This document shows positions 1-6,020 of a stretch of 28,474 nt of DNA, in pieces. Location: contig JAAWEO010000006.1 in NCBI GenBank assembly GCA_022794295.1, positions 1-28,474 on the forward strand. Reading direction: 5' to 3'. Each line of letters opens with the position of its first letter. The first letter of the stretch is position 1. The position numbers and the translations under genes were made by a program. The notes under the pieces are model-generated. The model did not search any database. It was given only the letters and a program-made list of their open reading frames with translations, and had not been told where the DNA came from. Origin of the DNA: Angelakisella sp. (GTDB taxonomy: Bacteria > Bacillota > Clostridia > Oscillospirales > Ruminococcaceae).

Positions 1-1
1 C

Positions 2-94
2 CTGGGGGATCTGTACTGGTTCTGGGAACTGGTCCCCACCTGCCTTTTTCTGGCCTTTGCCGGGACAGCCGCCCTGCTCCAACTGTTGCAGTAG
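2..94 (+). CDS. C-terminal end of an unidentified membrane protein (partial)
   Basis: An open frame enters from the window edge and ends at a TAG stop at 92-94. The 30 visible residues are strongly hydrophobic and contain a stretch reading CLFLAFAGTAALLQLL, which looks like a final transmembrane helix. The gene ends 33 bases before tyrS on the same strand, so the two could be co-transcribed. Too little is visible to name a family. Confidence 0.5.
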   Translation: MGDLYWFWELVPTCLFLAFAGTAALLQLLQ

Positions 95-127
95 AAAAAC
101 CAAACGAGATAAAAGGAGAGAAAAACC

Positions 128-1345
128 ATGAGTCAAATCTTTGAAGAACTGGAACGCCGGGGCCTCATCGCCCAAATGACCCACCCGGAGAAGATCCGGG
201 AGCAGCTGGACAACGAGAAGGTGACCTTCTACATCGGCTTTGACGCCACCGCCGACAGCCTCCACGTGGGGCACTTCCTCCAGCTCATGGTCATCAACCA
301 TATGATCCGGGCGGGGCACACCCCCATCCTGCTCTTGGGCACCGGCACCACCATGGTGGGGGACCCCACCGGCCGCACCGATATGCGGAAGATGCTCACC
401 CCCGAGGAGATCAACGCCAACGCCGACTGCTTCCTCCAGCAGATGGGCCGCCTGGTGGACCTTGATCAGTGCGTCGTGGCCCGGAACGGGGATTGGCTGA
501 TGAAGCTCAACTATGTTGAGCTGCTCCGGGACGTGGGGGTCCATTTTTCGGTGAACCGGATGCTCACCGCCGAGTGCTTCAAGTCCCGGCTGGAGCGGGG
601 GCTTTCCTTCATCGAATTCAACTACATGATCATGCAGAGCTACGACTTCCTGAAGCTATACCAGCTCCACGGCTGCACCATGCAGATGGGGGGCGACGAC
701 CAGTGGAGCAACATCCTGGGCGGTGTGGATCTGGTCCGCCGGGTGGAAGGGAAGGAGGTCAGCGGTATCACCTTCCAGCTCCTTACCACCAAGGAAGGGA
801 AGAAGATGGGAAAGACCATGGGAGGCGCTGTCTGGCTGGACGCCGAAAAATTCTCCCCCTACGACTTCTTCCAGTACTGGCGCAACGTGGAGGACGCCGA
901 TGTCATCAAGTGCTTGAAATTCCTTACCTTCCTGCCCATTGAAGAGATCGAGGCTATGGAGGCCTGGGAGGGCAGCCAGCTGAACAAGGCCAAGGAGATC
1001 CTGGCCTATGAGGTGACCAAATTTGTTCACGGCCAAGAGGAAGCGGACAAGGCCCTCGCTGCCGCCAAGGCCCTGTTCGAAGCAGGGGGTCACAACGAAA
1101 ATATGCCCTCTACCGTTCTGGCAGAAAGCGACTTTACAGAGGGTGCCATTGGCATCATGGACCTGATGGTCAAAACCGGACTGGCCCCCTCCAAAAGCGA
1201 AGCCCGGCGGTTGATCCAAGGCGGTGGTGTACTGATTAATGATGAAAAGGTCGCAGATGTTAATCTTTTGCTGCCTGCTGCGGAGTTCCAGAAGGGTGTA
1301 ATCCTGCGGAAAGGGAAAAAGGTTTTCCATAAAGCGATGTTGTAA
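128..1345 (+). CDS. tyrS: Tyrosyl-tRNA synthetase
   Basis: This cytosolic class I aminoacyl-tRNA synthetase charges tRNA-Tyr with tyrosine using ATP. The 405-residue length is normal for the bacterial family. The HIGH-type motif is HVGH at residues 46-49, and the KMSKS-type loop is KMGKT at 226-230, a usual variant for TyrRS. The C-terminal 60 residues look like an S4 RNA-binding domain, with SKSEARRLIQGGGV near its start. The ATG start is set by an AAAGGAG Shine-Dalgarno at 113-119. No T-box leader fits in the 33-base gap to the preceding gene. A hairpin terminator follows directly, after which the direct repeat that bounds the prophage begins. The gene is intact and reads as a chromosomal landmark on the left flank of the insertion. 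Confidence 0.97.
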   Translation: MSQIFEELERRGLIAQMTHPEKIREQLDNEKVTFYIGFDATADSLHVGHFLQLMVINHMIRAGHTPILLLGTGTTMVGDPTGRTDMRKMLTPEEINANADCFLQQMGRLVDLDQCVVARNGDWLMKLNYVELLRDVGVHFSVNRMLTAECFKSRLERGLSFIEFNYMIMQSYDFLKLYQLHGCTMQMGGDDQWSNILGGVDLVRRVEGKEVSGITFQLLTTKEGKKMGKTMGGAVWLDAEKFSPYDFFQYWRNVEDADVIKCLKFLTFLPIEEIEAMEAWEGSQLNKAKEILAYEVTKFVHGQEEADKALAAAKALFEAGGHNENMPSTVLAESDFTEGAIGIMDLMVKTGLAPSKSEARRLIQGGGVLINDEKVADVNLLLPAAEFQKGVILRKGKKVFHKAML

Positions 1346-1367
1346 TCCGGTAGGGATGATAGTGGCG

Positions 1368-1396
1368 AAGCTGGGCGAAAAAACGCCCAGCTTTGT
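1368..1396 (+). terminator. Rho-independent terminator of tyrS
   Basis: An inverted repeat, AAGCTGGGCG and CGCCCAGCTT, encloses an A6 loop and runs into TTTGTT. It begins about 22 bases after the tyrS stop, so it should separate tyrS from the downstream xer-type promoter. Confidence 0.85.
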
Positions 1397-1450
1397 TATC
1401 GCTAGGAGAAGATTTTTGTTTTGGTCATAATGAAATGCCCTTGACGATTC

Positions 1451-1459
1451 TGGTATAAT
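1451..1459 (+). promoter_or_regulatory. Extended -10 promoter (left copy)
   Basis: The sequence TGGTATAAT matches an extended -10 element (TGN followed by TATAAT). A TTGACG lies only 7 bases upstream of TATAAT, too close to act as a -35 box. No good hexamer is seen at 17-bp spacing, so the extended -10 is the better explanation. After integration this promoter reads into the prophage's first gene instead of xer. Confidence 0.6.
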
Positions 1460-1507
1460 GGACCTTAGATGGTGAGAGAAAGAGAAATCAAGAAAGGAGC
1501 TGTGCAA

Positions 1508-1555
1508 ATGAGAGAAGAAAAAGCCAGGGGAAAGTCCTGGAAGCTATTTCGCTAA
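1508..1555 (+). CDS. 15-codon leader peptide ending in the dif-like site (left copy)
   Basis: The predicted peptide is MREEKARGKSWKLFR. It has an AAAGGAG Shine-Dalgarno upstream, and its TAA stop lies inside the left arm of the dif-like site, so the last codons are also recombination-site sequence. The right copy encodes the same peptide with S10P and K12R changes. Both base differences within the coding part change an amino acid, so the exact peptide sequence may matter less than its translation or position. Whether it is translated is unproven. Confidence 0.4.
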   Translation: MREEKARGKSWKLFR

Positions 1556-1573
1556 ATACAAATTTGTTTATCC
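1546..1573 (+). other. Left attachment site (attL): dif-like hybrid site
   Basis: The 28-bp layout is ATTTCGCTAAA (1546-1556), centre TACAAA (1557-1562) and TTTGTTTATCC (1563-1573). The left arm and centre are identical to the intact site at 11089-11116, but the right arm diverges from TTTAGCGAAAT. A perfect first arm and a degenerate second arm is what is expected where element DNA has joined a chromosomal dif half-site, as in Xer-dependent integrative elements such as CTXphi. Confidence 0.75.
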
Positions 1574-1604
1574 GTTATTATGGCGTTCAGTGTAAAGGTT
1601 CTAC

Positions 1605-1633
1605 TTGCAATCTGTCTAGTAAATCGATATAAT
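1605..1633 (+). promoter_or_regulatory. SigA-type promoter for the first prophage gene
   Basis: TTGCAA at 1605-1610 and TATAAT at 1628-1633 are separated by 17 bp, 23 bases before the ATG of the coiled-coil gene. It lies directly inside the left attachment site. Confidence 0.75.
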
Positions 1634-1655
1634 GGGAATCTAAGGAGGTATTGTT

Positions 1656-1955
1656 ATGCTGACAAAAGAGGACTTGCAAGCCATTGCGGCGATGATGGAT
1701 GAAAAACTAAAGCCTATCAATGATCGTTTAGAAAAGGTTGAACTGGTCACATCCGGTACTCGGATTTTGGTGGAAAATGAGGTAGATCGTGCCATTAAAG
1801 TACTTGGTGAAGGTCACCAGGGGATTATTGACACGATGAAAACTTTGATTACCCCAAACCAGTTAGAAGATGTAACTGCTCGAGTGTTTGCCCTAGAAGA
1901 AGGCTTTAGGGAACATAGTGAACAGATTGATCAGTTACGGCGGAAAACCGGTTGA
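1656..1955 (+). CDS. Small coiled-coil protein next to the attachment site
   Basis: This 99-residue, charged, cysteine-free protein has no signal peptide or membrane segment. It starts MLTKEDLQAI and contains a block reading VDRAIKVLGEGHQGI, then ARVFALEEGFREHSEQI. Heptad-like hydrophobic spacing suggests a coiled coil. It is a paralog of the gene at 27954-28289, sharing MLTKEDL, the RAIK-LGEGH block, the FALEE block and a terminal KTG. A broken third copy lies at 27451-27668. A strong AAGGAGG ribosome binding site and its own promoter precede it. It is the first gene after the left dif-like site, and the other copies also lie next to a dif-like site, which hints at a role linked to integration. 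No biochemical function is recognised. Confidence 0.8.
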   Translation: MLTKEDLQAIAAMMDEKLKPINDRLEKVELVTSGTRILVENEVDRAIKVLGEGHQGIIDTMKTLITPNQLEDVTARVFALEEGFREHSEQIDQLRRKTG

Positions 1956-2040
1956 TCTTCTGCCTTCTGGTAGGGAAAAACTGTCCTCCATGCCGCTCGG
2001 CGGCATATTGGCCTGGCGAAGCCGGATAAACAAAATCCTT

Positions 2041-2061
2041 ATACAAGGAAAATGTTACTGT
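2041..2061 (+). repeat. Copy of one arm of the 2421-2515 hairpin
   Basis: These 21 bases match 2466-2486, part of the loop and right arm of the large hairpin, with one mismatch (20/21). The match contains an AAGGA element and lies just upstream of a possible arginine-rich micro-ORF. It may be a duplicated remnant or a shared protein-binding sequence. Confidence 0.5.
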
Positions 2062-2113
2062 GGTAGCAGTTGCTCGCCGTGGTTTGCGGCGGTATCGTCG
2101 TCGTTTGATGTAG
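2060..2113 (+). CDS. Possible 17-residue arginine-rich peptide
   Basis: A GTG-initiated frame encodes MVAVARRGLRRYRRRLM, with seven arginines in 17 residues, and is preceded by AAGGAA at a suitable distance. Very basic small peptides occur in some small ssDNA phages, where they contact the genome, so the composition is suggestive. At this length the frame could be chance, and no homolog is recognised. Confidence 0.25.
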   Translation: MVAVARRGLRRYRRRLM

Positions 2114-2115
2114 GG

Positions 2116-2334
2116 TTAGCTTTCAAGCAGTCTTTTGAGATAGCTTTTTGCTTCTTCTTTGGTTGCTGGTCTAGCTGTTAGTTTTTCGTATGCGTCGTGG
2201 GCGGTTTTTCCGGTTGGGTAGCGATAGGTTTCTGTAATGTGCATTGTTTTTGCCATCCCGGCGTTGTATGCGGTCTGATAGGTGGTTGGCTTTTTTGGCT
2301 GATCTACTCTGTACAGTGTTAATTTTTCCTCCAC
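2116..2334 (-). CDS. Small hypothetical phage protein
   Basis: This 72-residue soluble protein starts at GTG (2332-2334) with a GGGAGG Shine-Dalgarno eight bases upstream. The sequence is basic, with TYRYPTGKTAHDAYEKL in the centre and EEAKSYLKRLLES at the end, and has no membrane segment. It is transcribed leftward, like the repressor gene, with the large hairpin in the 228-base gap between them, so it probably belongs to the leftward lysogenic transcript. The good ribosome binding site supports a real gene; no family is recognised. Confidence 0.6.
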   Translation of the reverse strand: MEEKLTLYRVDQPKKPTTYQTAYNAGMAKTMHITETYRYPTGKTAHDAYEKLTARPATKEEAKSYLKRLLES

Positions 2335-2420
2335 GGTTCGTACCTCCCAAAATTTAAATTATTGCGGTCGCAAGGCCCGGGCCTTGCGGCCTGTAATTCA
2401 ACCACCCCTCCCCGGGGCGG

Positions 2421-2515
2421 CCCTGTCAAGAGACCGTAAATAACAAAACAGTGACATTTTCCCGAATACAAGGAAAATGTCACTGTTTTGTTGTTTGCGA
2501 AAGCTCTTGACAGGG
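2421..2515. repeat. Nested long inverted repeat (candidate phage packaging signal or origin hairpin)
   Basis: Outer arms CCCTGTCAAGAG (2421-2432) and CTCTTGACAGGG (2504-2515) are perfectly complementary. Inside them, 20-base perfect arms at 2443-2462 and 2472-2491 surround a 9-base loop. The gaps between outer and inner arms are 10 and 12 bases. The structure occupies most of a non-coding gap of 228 bases between two leftward genes. In filamentous phages such intergenic hairpins act as the packaging signal or as strand-synthesis origins. It lacks a T-tract, so a simple terminator is less likely. Confidence 0.75.
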
Positions 2516-2562
2516 ATGTTCCGGGGTGGTACACGCAGCGGCTGGCGATTCTGTTTTAGGCG

Positions 2563-2799
2563 CTAGCGGCCCCGGCGGGGTGGGGGATAGGGGCGGGGGT
2601 CGTCGGTGAGGCCTAGAAGGTAATCTGTAGATGTATGATAAAATTGGGCTAATGTTACTAAATGCCATATTGGGATAGCGTTTTCTTCAGTTTCATACCT
2701 AGAATATACTTTCTGGTTTGTTCCTAGAATTTCGGCAATTTCTCTTTGTTTTTTATCTGCATCTTCCCTTAAATCCCTGATTCGTAATTTATAATTCAT
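2563..2799 (-). CDS. Cro/CI-type HTH phage repressor
   Basis: This 78-residue protein is mostly one helix-turn-helix domain of the HTH_3 (XRE) type. REIAEILGTNQKVYSRYETEE at residues 19-39 gives the two DNA-reading helices, and the region ending YLLGLTDDP is the usual closing segment of the fold. The tail is short and proline- and arginine-rich, with no separate cleavage or oligomerisation domain. A GAGGTG Shine-Dalgarno precedes the ATG. The gene diverges from the rightward structural operon, and the gap holds three similar operators overlapping the rightward promoter. It most likely keeps the phage quiet in the lysogen and may also regulate itself. Confidence 0.88.
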   Translation of the reverse strand: MNYKLRIRDLREDADKKQREIAEILGTNQKVYSRYETEENAIPIWHLVTLAQFYHTSTDYLLGLTDDPRPYPPPRRGR

Positions 2800-2825
2800 T
2801 AGCTACACCTCAAATCTATTCTACA

Positions 2826-2899
2826 ATACCCTATATTAGGGGTATTGACTTTACCCTAAATCTGGGGTATTATTTAAGTGTACCCCAGATTTAGGGTAA
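2826..2899. promoter_or_regulatory. Three repressor operators in the divergent control region
   Basis: Three sites share inverted half-sites TACCC and GGGTA. They are O1 at 2826-2845, O2 at 2851-2869 and O3 at 2881-2899. O2 and O3 are exact reverse complements over 19 bp. O1 abuts the -35 box, O2 fills the spacer of the rightward promoter and O3 lies just past the -10, so repressor bound at any of them should block rightward transcription. Confidence 0.85.
2845..2873 (+). promoter_or_regulatory. Rightward (structural and replication) phage promoter
   Basis: TTGACT at 2845-2850 and TATTAT at 2868-2873 are spaced by 17 bp. The promoter reads toward the coat operon, and the three operator sites cover its elements. 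It would start transcription about 75 bases before the first rightward gene at 2956. Confidence 0.8.
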
Positions 2900-2955
2900 T
2901 TATTACAACCAGCAGGTTGGAGAAAAGAGAAAGACAAAAGAAAGGATGAAGTCAG

Positions 2956-3228
2956 ATGTTCACGTTCATAGGGTTGTCCCGTGTGGAGTTTCCGAACAAG
3001 GACACAGGGGAACTGATCACGGGGTGGAGGTTTTGGGTCGCAGAACCAGCAGAAGCCCCGTCGGTGGGGATGATCCCGGTCCCCAAGTGGTTCAAGGAAG
3101 AGGAGTACGAGCAGTACATAGTGCCCCTTGGGGGAGCGGCAGGGATCGCGAAGTACGCCGGAAAAGAGGTCCAGCTTATTGTCTCCCTGAAGGGCAAGAT
3201 CAAGGGGATCTCCTTCCCGCAGAAATAG
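2956..3228 (+). CDS. Small phage protein, candidate ssDNA-binding protein
   Basis: This 90-residue soluble protein is the first gene of the rightward operon. It has alternating beta-like stretches, including GELITGWRFWVAEP and KEVQLIVSLKGKIKGI, with basic and aromatic residues that would suit an OB-like fold. In filamentous phages the early small gene before the coat genes usually encodes the ssDNA-binding protein that coats new single strands. The assignment rests on position, size and composition, as no family motif was recognised. A GGATG ribosome binding element lies about ten bases upstream of the ATG. Confidence 0.55.
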   Translation: MFTFIGLSRVEFPNKDTGELITGWRFWVAEPAEAPSVGMIPVPKWFKEEEYEQYIVPLGGAAGIAKYAGKEVQLIVSLKGKIKGISFPQK

Positions 3229-3239
3229 GGGTGATCGTT

Positions 3240-3827
3240 TTGGTCCCGCGAGACCTGTTCAACAGTATGGCGATTCTGGCGCTGACGGCGATCTTCCTGG
3301 CGGGGGTCCTGTCGGTCCGAGCGTTTGCAGACGACCAGCCAGAGGGTGTCTTGGATTTTCCTCCGGCAGAGGTTTTCAAGGAAGCATCAGAAGCTTCAAG
3401 GGAAGATCAGGAGCCGCTGCCAGAAGACCCTCCGGCCGATCCCCCAGAACCGCCGGCCGAGGAAAGTCCTGAGAAGCTGCCGGACGAAACGCTTTCCGGG
3501 GAACTCCCGGAGCCGCTGCCGGACGAAACGCTTTCCGGGGAACTCCCGGAGCCGCTGCCGGATGACCCGCCGGTCGATCCTCCGGACCCGCCGGCAGAGG
3601 AAACCCCGGAGCCGCTGCCAGAGGAGCCGCCAGGAGCTACGTTGGACGCTTCAGAGGAAGAAGCTTCCGAAGATGATCTTCCCTTATCCTGCGCCGCAGA
3701 TGTTGCCGCTATCCGCCAGAGCCTGGAACTCCTGGTCTATGGTTTCCTTCCTCTAGGTACGGCGTTCTTCTTGGTCTATAAGTTCTGTATGTTGTTCTAC
3801 AGTACATTCATCCGGGATGTGCTTTAG
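3240..3827 (+). CDS. Acidic proline-rich membrane-anchored phage protein
   Basis: The 195-residue product has an N-terminal signal peptide ending near VRAFA at about residue 30. A long acidic, proline-rich region follows, made of PEPLP, DDPP and EESP units. One hydrophobic helix, FLPLGTAFFLVYKF, lies near the C-terminus with a short tail. A 39-bp unit is repeated in tandem at about 3480-3560, giving PDETLSGELPEPL twice. The chosen start is TTG at 3240, because AGGGGTG lies six bases upstream; GTG at 3231 is possible. It sits directly before the major coat gene, so it is probably a virion surface or assembly protein held in the membrane with its proline-rich part outside. No homolog is recognised. 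Confidence 0.65.
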   Translation: MVPRDLFNSMAILALTAIFLAGVLSVRAFADDQPEGVLDFPPAEVFKEASEASREDQEPLPEDPPADPPEPPAEESPEKLPDETLSGELPEPLPDETLSGELPEPLPDDPPVDPPDPPAEETPEPLPEEPPGATLDASEEEASEDDLPLSCAADVAAIRQSLELLVYGFLPLGTAFFLVYKFCMLFYSTFIRDVL

Positions 3828-3853
3828 GGTAAAAATTCTAGGAGGTTGTAAAA

Positions 3854-4132
3854 ATGTTTCAGAGTCTCAAAGCAAAGAAAGCCCTTTTGTTCCCCATGGT
3901 GAGCGGTGTTGTTGCTGCTGGCTCTTCTGTGGTGGCCTTCGCTGTCGATGAAGGGAGCGGTGCCGCAGGAAGTCTGCCGAACCTGGCGATCACCACGGAT
4001 ATGCTTTCCCCGCTGGTGGAGGGTGTGATGGCTAATGTCCAGGTCATCCTTCCTGTGGGTCTGGGGCTGTTCGCCATCTTTTTGGGGATCCGGGTTATCC
4101 CCGGCCTGATCTCCCGGTTTGTTAGGATGTGA
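3854..4132 (+). CDS. Major coat protein of a filamentous phage
   Basis: The 92-residue precursor has a basic N-terminus (KAKK), a hydrophobic signal segment and a likely signal peptidase site after VVAFA at residue 30. The mature part of about 62 residues starts with an acidic and small-residue segment (VDEGSGAAG). It ends in one transmembrane helix, VILPVGLGLFAIFLGI, with a basic tail including RFVRM. This is the layout of the inovirus pVIII coat: acidic outside, helix in the membrane, basic end facing the DNA. A strong AGGAGG ribosome binding site precedes the ATG and a strong terminator follows, both suited to high expression of one small mRNA. Confidence 0.9.
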   Translation: MFQSLKAKKALLFPMVSGVVAAGSSVVAFAVDEGSGAAGSLPNLAITTDMLSPLVEGVMANVQVILPVGLGLFAIFLGIRVIPGLISRFVRM

Positions 4133-4145
4133 TCTGAGGGGCAGG

Positions 4146-4180
4146 GGGGGCGGTGCTTGTTTTGCATCGTCCCCTTTTTG
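4146..4180 (+). terminator. Terminator after the major coat gene
   Basis: An 11-bp stem with two G-U pairs is formed by GGGGGCGGTGC and GCATCGTCCCC, followed by TTTTTG. In filamentous phages a terminator after the coat gene limits expression of the less-needed minor proteins downstream, and the position here matches. Confidence 0.85.
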
Positions 4181-4198
4181 TTATTCTGCACAGCCGCC

Positions 4199-4216
4199 AG
4201 CCGCGGATCCGCGGCT
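4199..4216. repeat. Perfect 18-bp GC-rich palindrome
   Basis: AGCCGCGGATCCGCGGCT is fully self-complementary. It lies in the gap between the coat terminator and the next gene, 36 bases before its ATG. It could form a cruciform or an RNA hairpin in the minor-protein transcript; its role is unknown. Confidence 0.5.
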
Positions 4217-4251
4217 TCGGATTGTGCGATTCGCAGATATGAGGTGTAAAA

Positions 4252-4428
4252 ATGCTTCTTTTGAATACCTATAACCCCTATATCCCGTGGGATACCAGTA
4301 TCTTTGAAAAGGCGATCGGAATGCTTCGGTATCATATCGGCGTGGCCTTTAACGTGGGCTTCTGGATCTTTACAATACTCAGCTGTATTTATATCATCAT
4401 CAAGCTGGTCGGCTCCTTTGGCCAGTAG
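4252..4428 (+). CDS. Small one-TM phage protein (minor coat type), paralog A
   Basis: The 58-residue product starts MLLLNTYNPYIPWDTSIFEK and ends with one membrane helix, VGFWIFTILSCIYIIIKLV, followed by GSFGQ. A GAGGTG ribosome binding site precedes the ATG. It aligns well with the 51-residue protein at 7522-7677 over the last 36 residues: GM[LI]R, IG, an F-x-V motif, then a helix ending in IIK. Each paralog lies next to a large secreted candidate adsorption protein that has no membrane anchor of its own. Minor coat proteins at the filament tip (pVII, pIX or the anchor part of pIII) are of this size. Confidence 0.75.
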   Translation: MLLLNTYNPYIPWDTSIFEKAIGMLRYHIGVAFNVGFWIFTILSCIYIIIKLVGSFGQ

Positions 4429-4463
4429 GGGAGGGAAGCTGCATAAGAAGGAGGGCTCTTGCT

Positions 4464-6020
4464 GTGCTCCTGGCGATCCTGCTTCTGGCCGCCCTGACGG
4501 TCCCCGCCTATGCCGTGGAACCCTATGACGCCCAGTGGGTCCCGCCGGTCCCGGATTTCATCGTTCCTACCGGAAACGGCTACCGCATCCCTTCCGATGT
4601 AACGATCGACGACCCTTACGAGCAGGACGCCTATCAGGAAGTAAATGATTTTGCCGAGAATCTTTCGACCTTTCTTGTGCTCCTGGATCAGGGGGTCTAC
4701 AACCGCTACAAGGAAGAAAACGGGATCGATTATGACCGGCAGTACAGTATTTACATCGTTGCCCCGGATAAAAAAGCGGATGGCAGCCGTTATGATTTTG
4801 GGTTTTTCGAGCATATGGGAGGTCCCCGGCACCAGCAGCAAATGTCCGTCCCCGGTCCAATGACCTACTACTGCGGGAATAATCCCCATAGCTTCATCAA
4901 GTATATCTACGATGAAAAAGCAAACCAGCTGGTCCTTCAGCCCAGCCTTTCCCGACTTCCCGGTGGTTCCGGGTCCAGGATCAGGTTTACCTATGTTTTG
5001 GCGGGCGGCGACCCCTCCACAGTTGTAAACGGCTTTCGCGAGATCAAAAACGGCCCCTTCTCGGAGACCTCGGAGGTCTATCCGGGCTTTGCCCGGTTCT
5101 GCGGGAAGGATTTTGGGGTGGGGACGATCTACCAGCAGTTTGTAGATGGCAAGGCGGTGGAGCATTGGCGGGATCACGACTGGTGGCTGGGGATCGATGG
5201 GGACCCTATCCCCCCGTATAATCCGAATTTGGACAAGGACCAGGATACAGACGGAGACGGGAAGCCTGATATTAATATCGACACAGACGGGGATGGGCAG
5301 CCGGACCTTAATATCGACACAGATGGGGACGGGAAGCCCGATATCAATATCGATACCGACGGAGACGGGGAGGCGGATGTCAACATCGATCTGGATGGAG
5401 ACGGAAAGCCGGACATTAATATCGATACCGACGGGGACCGGAAACCGGACCTTAACATTGACACAGATGGGGATAAAAACCCGGATGTGAACATTGATGT
5501 GGATGGGGATGGAAAGCCAGACGTCAATGTACGCCCTGGGGAAGGCTCTGGAGGGGGTTCCAGCGGTTCTGGGTCTGGGAGCGGGTCGGAACCCGGCTCG
5601 GGCGGTTCAAGCTCTGGCGGGGGCTCTGATTCGGGCTCGGGGAGCTCCGGTTCTGGCAGCGGTGGCTCTGAAGGGGAGGGGCCAGGCTCCGGAGGGGGGA
5701 GCTCTGGCAGCGAGGGCCCGGGCTCCGGTGGGGGTTCCAGCTCTGACGTGGGCTCCGGGCCTCCGGATACCTGGTTTGGCGACCCCGATACCGGCCTAAG
5801 CTTTGATGCCTGGAGCTTCTTTAATCCCTTTGCAAGCATTTACAAGCCCTTTTCCTGGGACAGCCGCTACGATCCCCTGGAGGGGTACGAACCGGGTCAA
5901 ATGCCGGAGTTTCCCAGGGCTGGCGATCCCAACTATGGGGCAAAGGACCCTTTTGATATTCCAAATGATTTGAAATTCAAGGACTTTGCTATCGAGTTCG
6001 AGAAAGGGGAAGGAAATTGA
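4464..6020 (+). CDS. Large secreted phage protein with DxDGDG repeats, candidate adsorption protein 1
   Basis: The 518-residue product has a signal sequence ending near VPAYA at residue 17 and a globular domain to about residue 250. Eight 12-residue repeats with a D-T-D-G-D-G-x-P-D-x-N-I pattern follow (about 255-355), then a long Gly/Ser linker (about 358-435) and a C-terminal domain rich in aromatic residues. The repeats resemble calcium-binding type 3 thrombospondin repeats. Globular domains separated by glycine-rich linkers are the hallmark of filamentous phage pIII adsorption proteins, but no C-terminal transmembrane helix is present. The start is uncertain: GTG at 4464 has AAGGAGG nine bases upstream but leaves a signal peptide without basic residues, while the frame upstream encodes RRRALAV. 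Confidence 0.7.
   Translation: MLLAILLLAALTVPAYAVEPYDAQWVPPVPDFIVPTGNGYRIPSDVTIDDPYEQDAYQEVNDFAENLSTFLVLLDQGVYNRYKEENGIDYDRQYSIYIVAPDKKADGSRYDFGFFEHMGGPRHQQQMSVPGPMTYYCGNNPHSFIKYIYDEKANQLVLQPSLSRLPGGSGSRIRFTYVLAGGDPSTVVNGFREIKNGPFSETSEVYPGFARFCGKDFGVGTIYQQFVDGKAVEHWRDHDWWLGIDGDPIPPYNPNLDKDQDTDGDGKPDINIDTDGDGQPDLNIDTDGDGKPDINIDTDGDGEADVNIDLDGDGKPDINIDTDGDRKPDLNIDTDGDKNPDVNIDVDGDGKPDVNVRPGEGSGGGSSGSGSGSGSEPGSGGSSSGGGSDSGSGSSGSGSGGSEGEGPGSGGGSSGSEGPGSGGGSSSDVGSGPPDTWFGDPDTGLSFDAWSFFNPFASIYKPFSWDSRYDPLEGYEPGQMPEFPRAGDPNYGAKDPFDIPNDLKFKDFAIEFEKGEGN
5233..5532 (+). repeat. 36-bp coding tandem repeats (calcium-binding-like DxDGDG units)
   Basis: About eight imperfect 36-bp units each encode one 12-residue unit of the form DTDGDGKPDINI, with variants such as DLDGDG and DVDGDG. 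The variation is partly synonymous, so the array is maintained by selection on the protein as well as by duplication. Copy number may vary between strains. Confidence 0.8.

Larger units (their letters stand above)
1438..1565 (+). repeat. Left copy of the 128-bp direct repeat flanking the prophage (host xer promoter and leader)
   Basis: This segment aligns without gaps to 10981-11108 with five mismatches in 128 bases. It contains an extended -10 promoter, a Shine-Dalgarno, a 15-codon leader peptide and the left arm plus centre of a dif-like site. Similarity stops abruptly after the site centre: the left copy continues GTTTATCC and the right copy continues AGCGAAAT. Because the crossover lies at the inner end of the repeat, this left copy is inferred to be the original chromosomal promoter and leader of the xer gene, now separated from it by 9.5 kb. 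Confidence 0.9.

Noticed and set aside
128..1345. A T-box riboswitch for tyrS
   Set aside because: Only 33 bases separate the upstream stop from tyrS, too few for a T-box; none of its conserved elements is seen.
1441..1459. TTGACG and TATAAT as a -35/-10 pair in the repeats
   Set aside because: The spacing is only 7 bp, far from 16-18. The extended -10 TGGTATAAT explains the promoter better.
2946..3230. The upstream part of the long frame that contains the proline-rich protein
   Set aside because: It overlaps the 90-residue gene at 2956-3228, which has the better start and composition. The proline-rich protein starts at 3240 with its own signal peptide.
4443..4464. ATA at 4443 as the start of the first adhesin
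   Set aside because: It would give a better signal peptide (RRRALAV), but ATA starts are very rare and GTG at 4464 has an excellent ribosome binding site. The doubt is noted in the entry.
5170..5540. A CRISPR-like array suggested by 36-bp periodicity
   Set aside because: The repeats are adjacent, imperfect and in frame, encoding DxDGDG units. No spacers exist.
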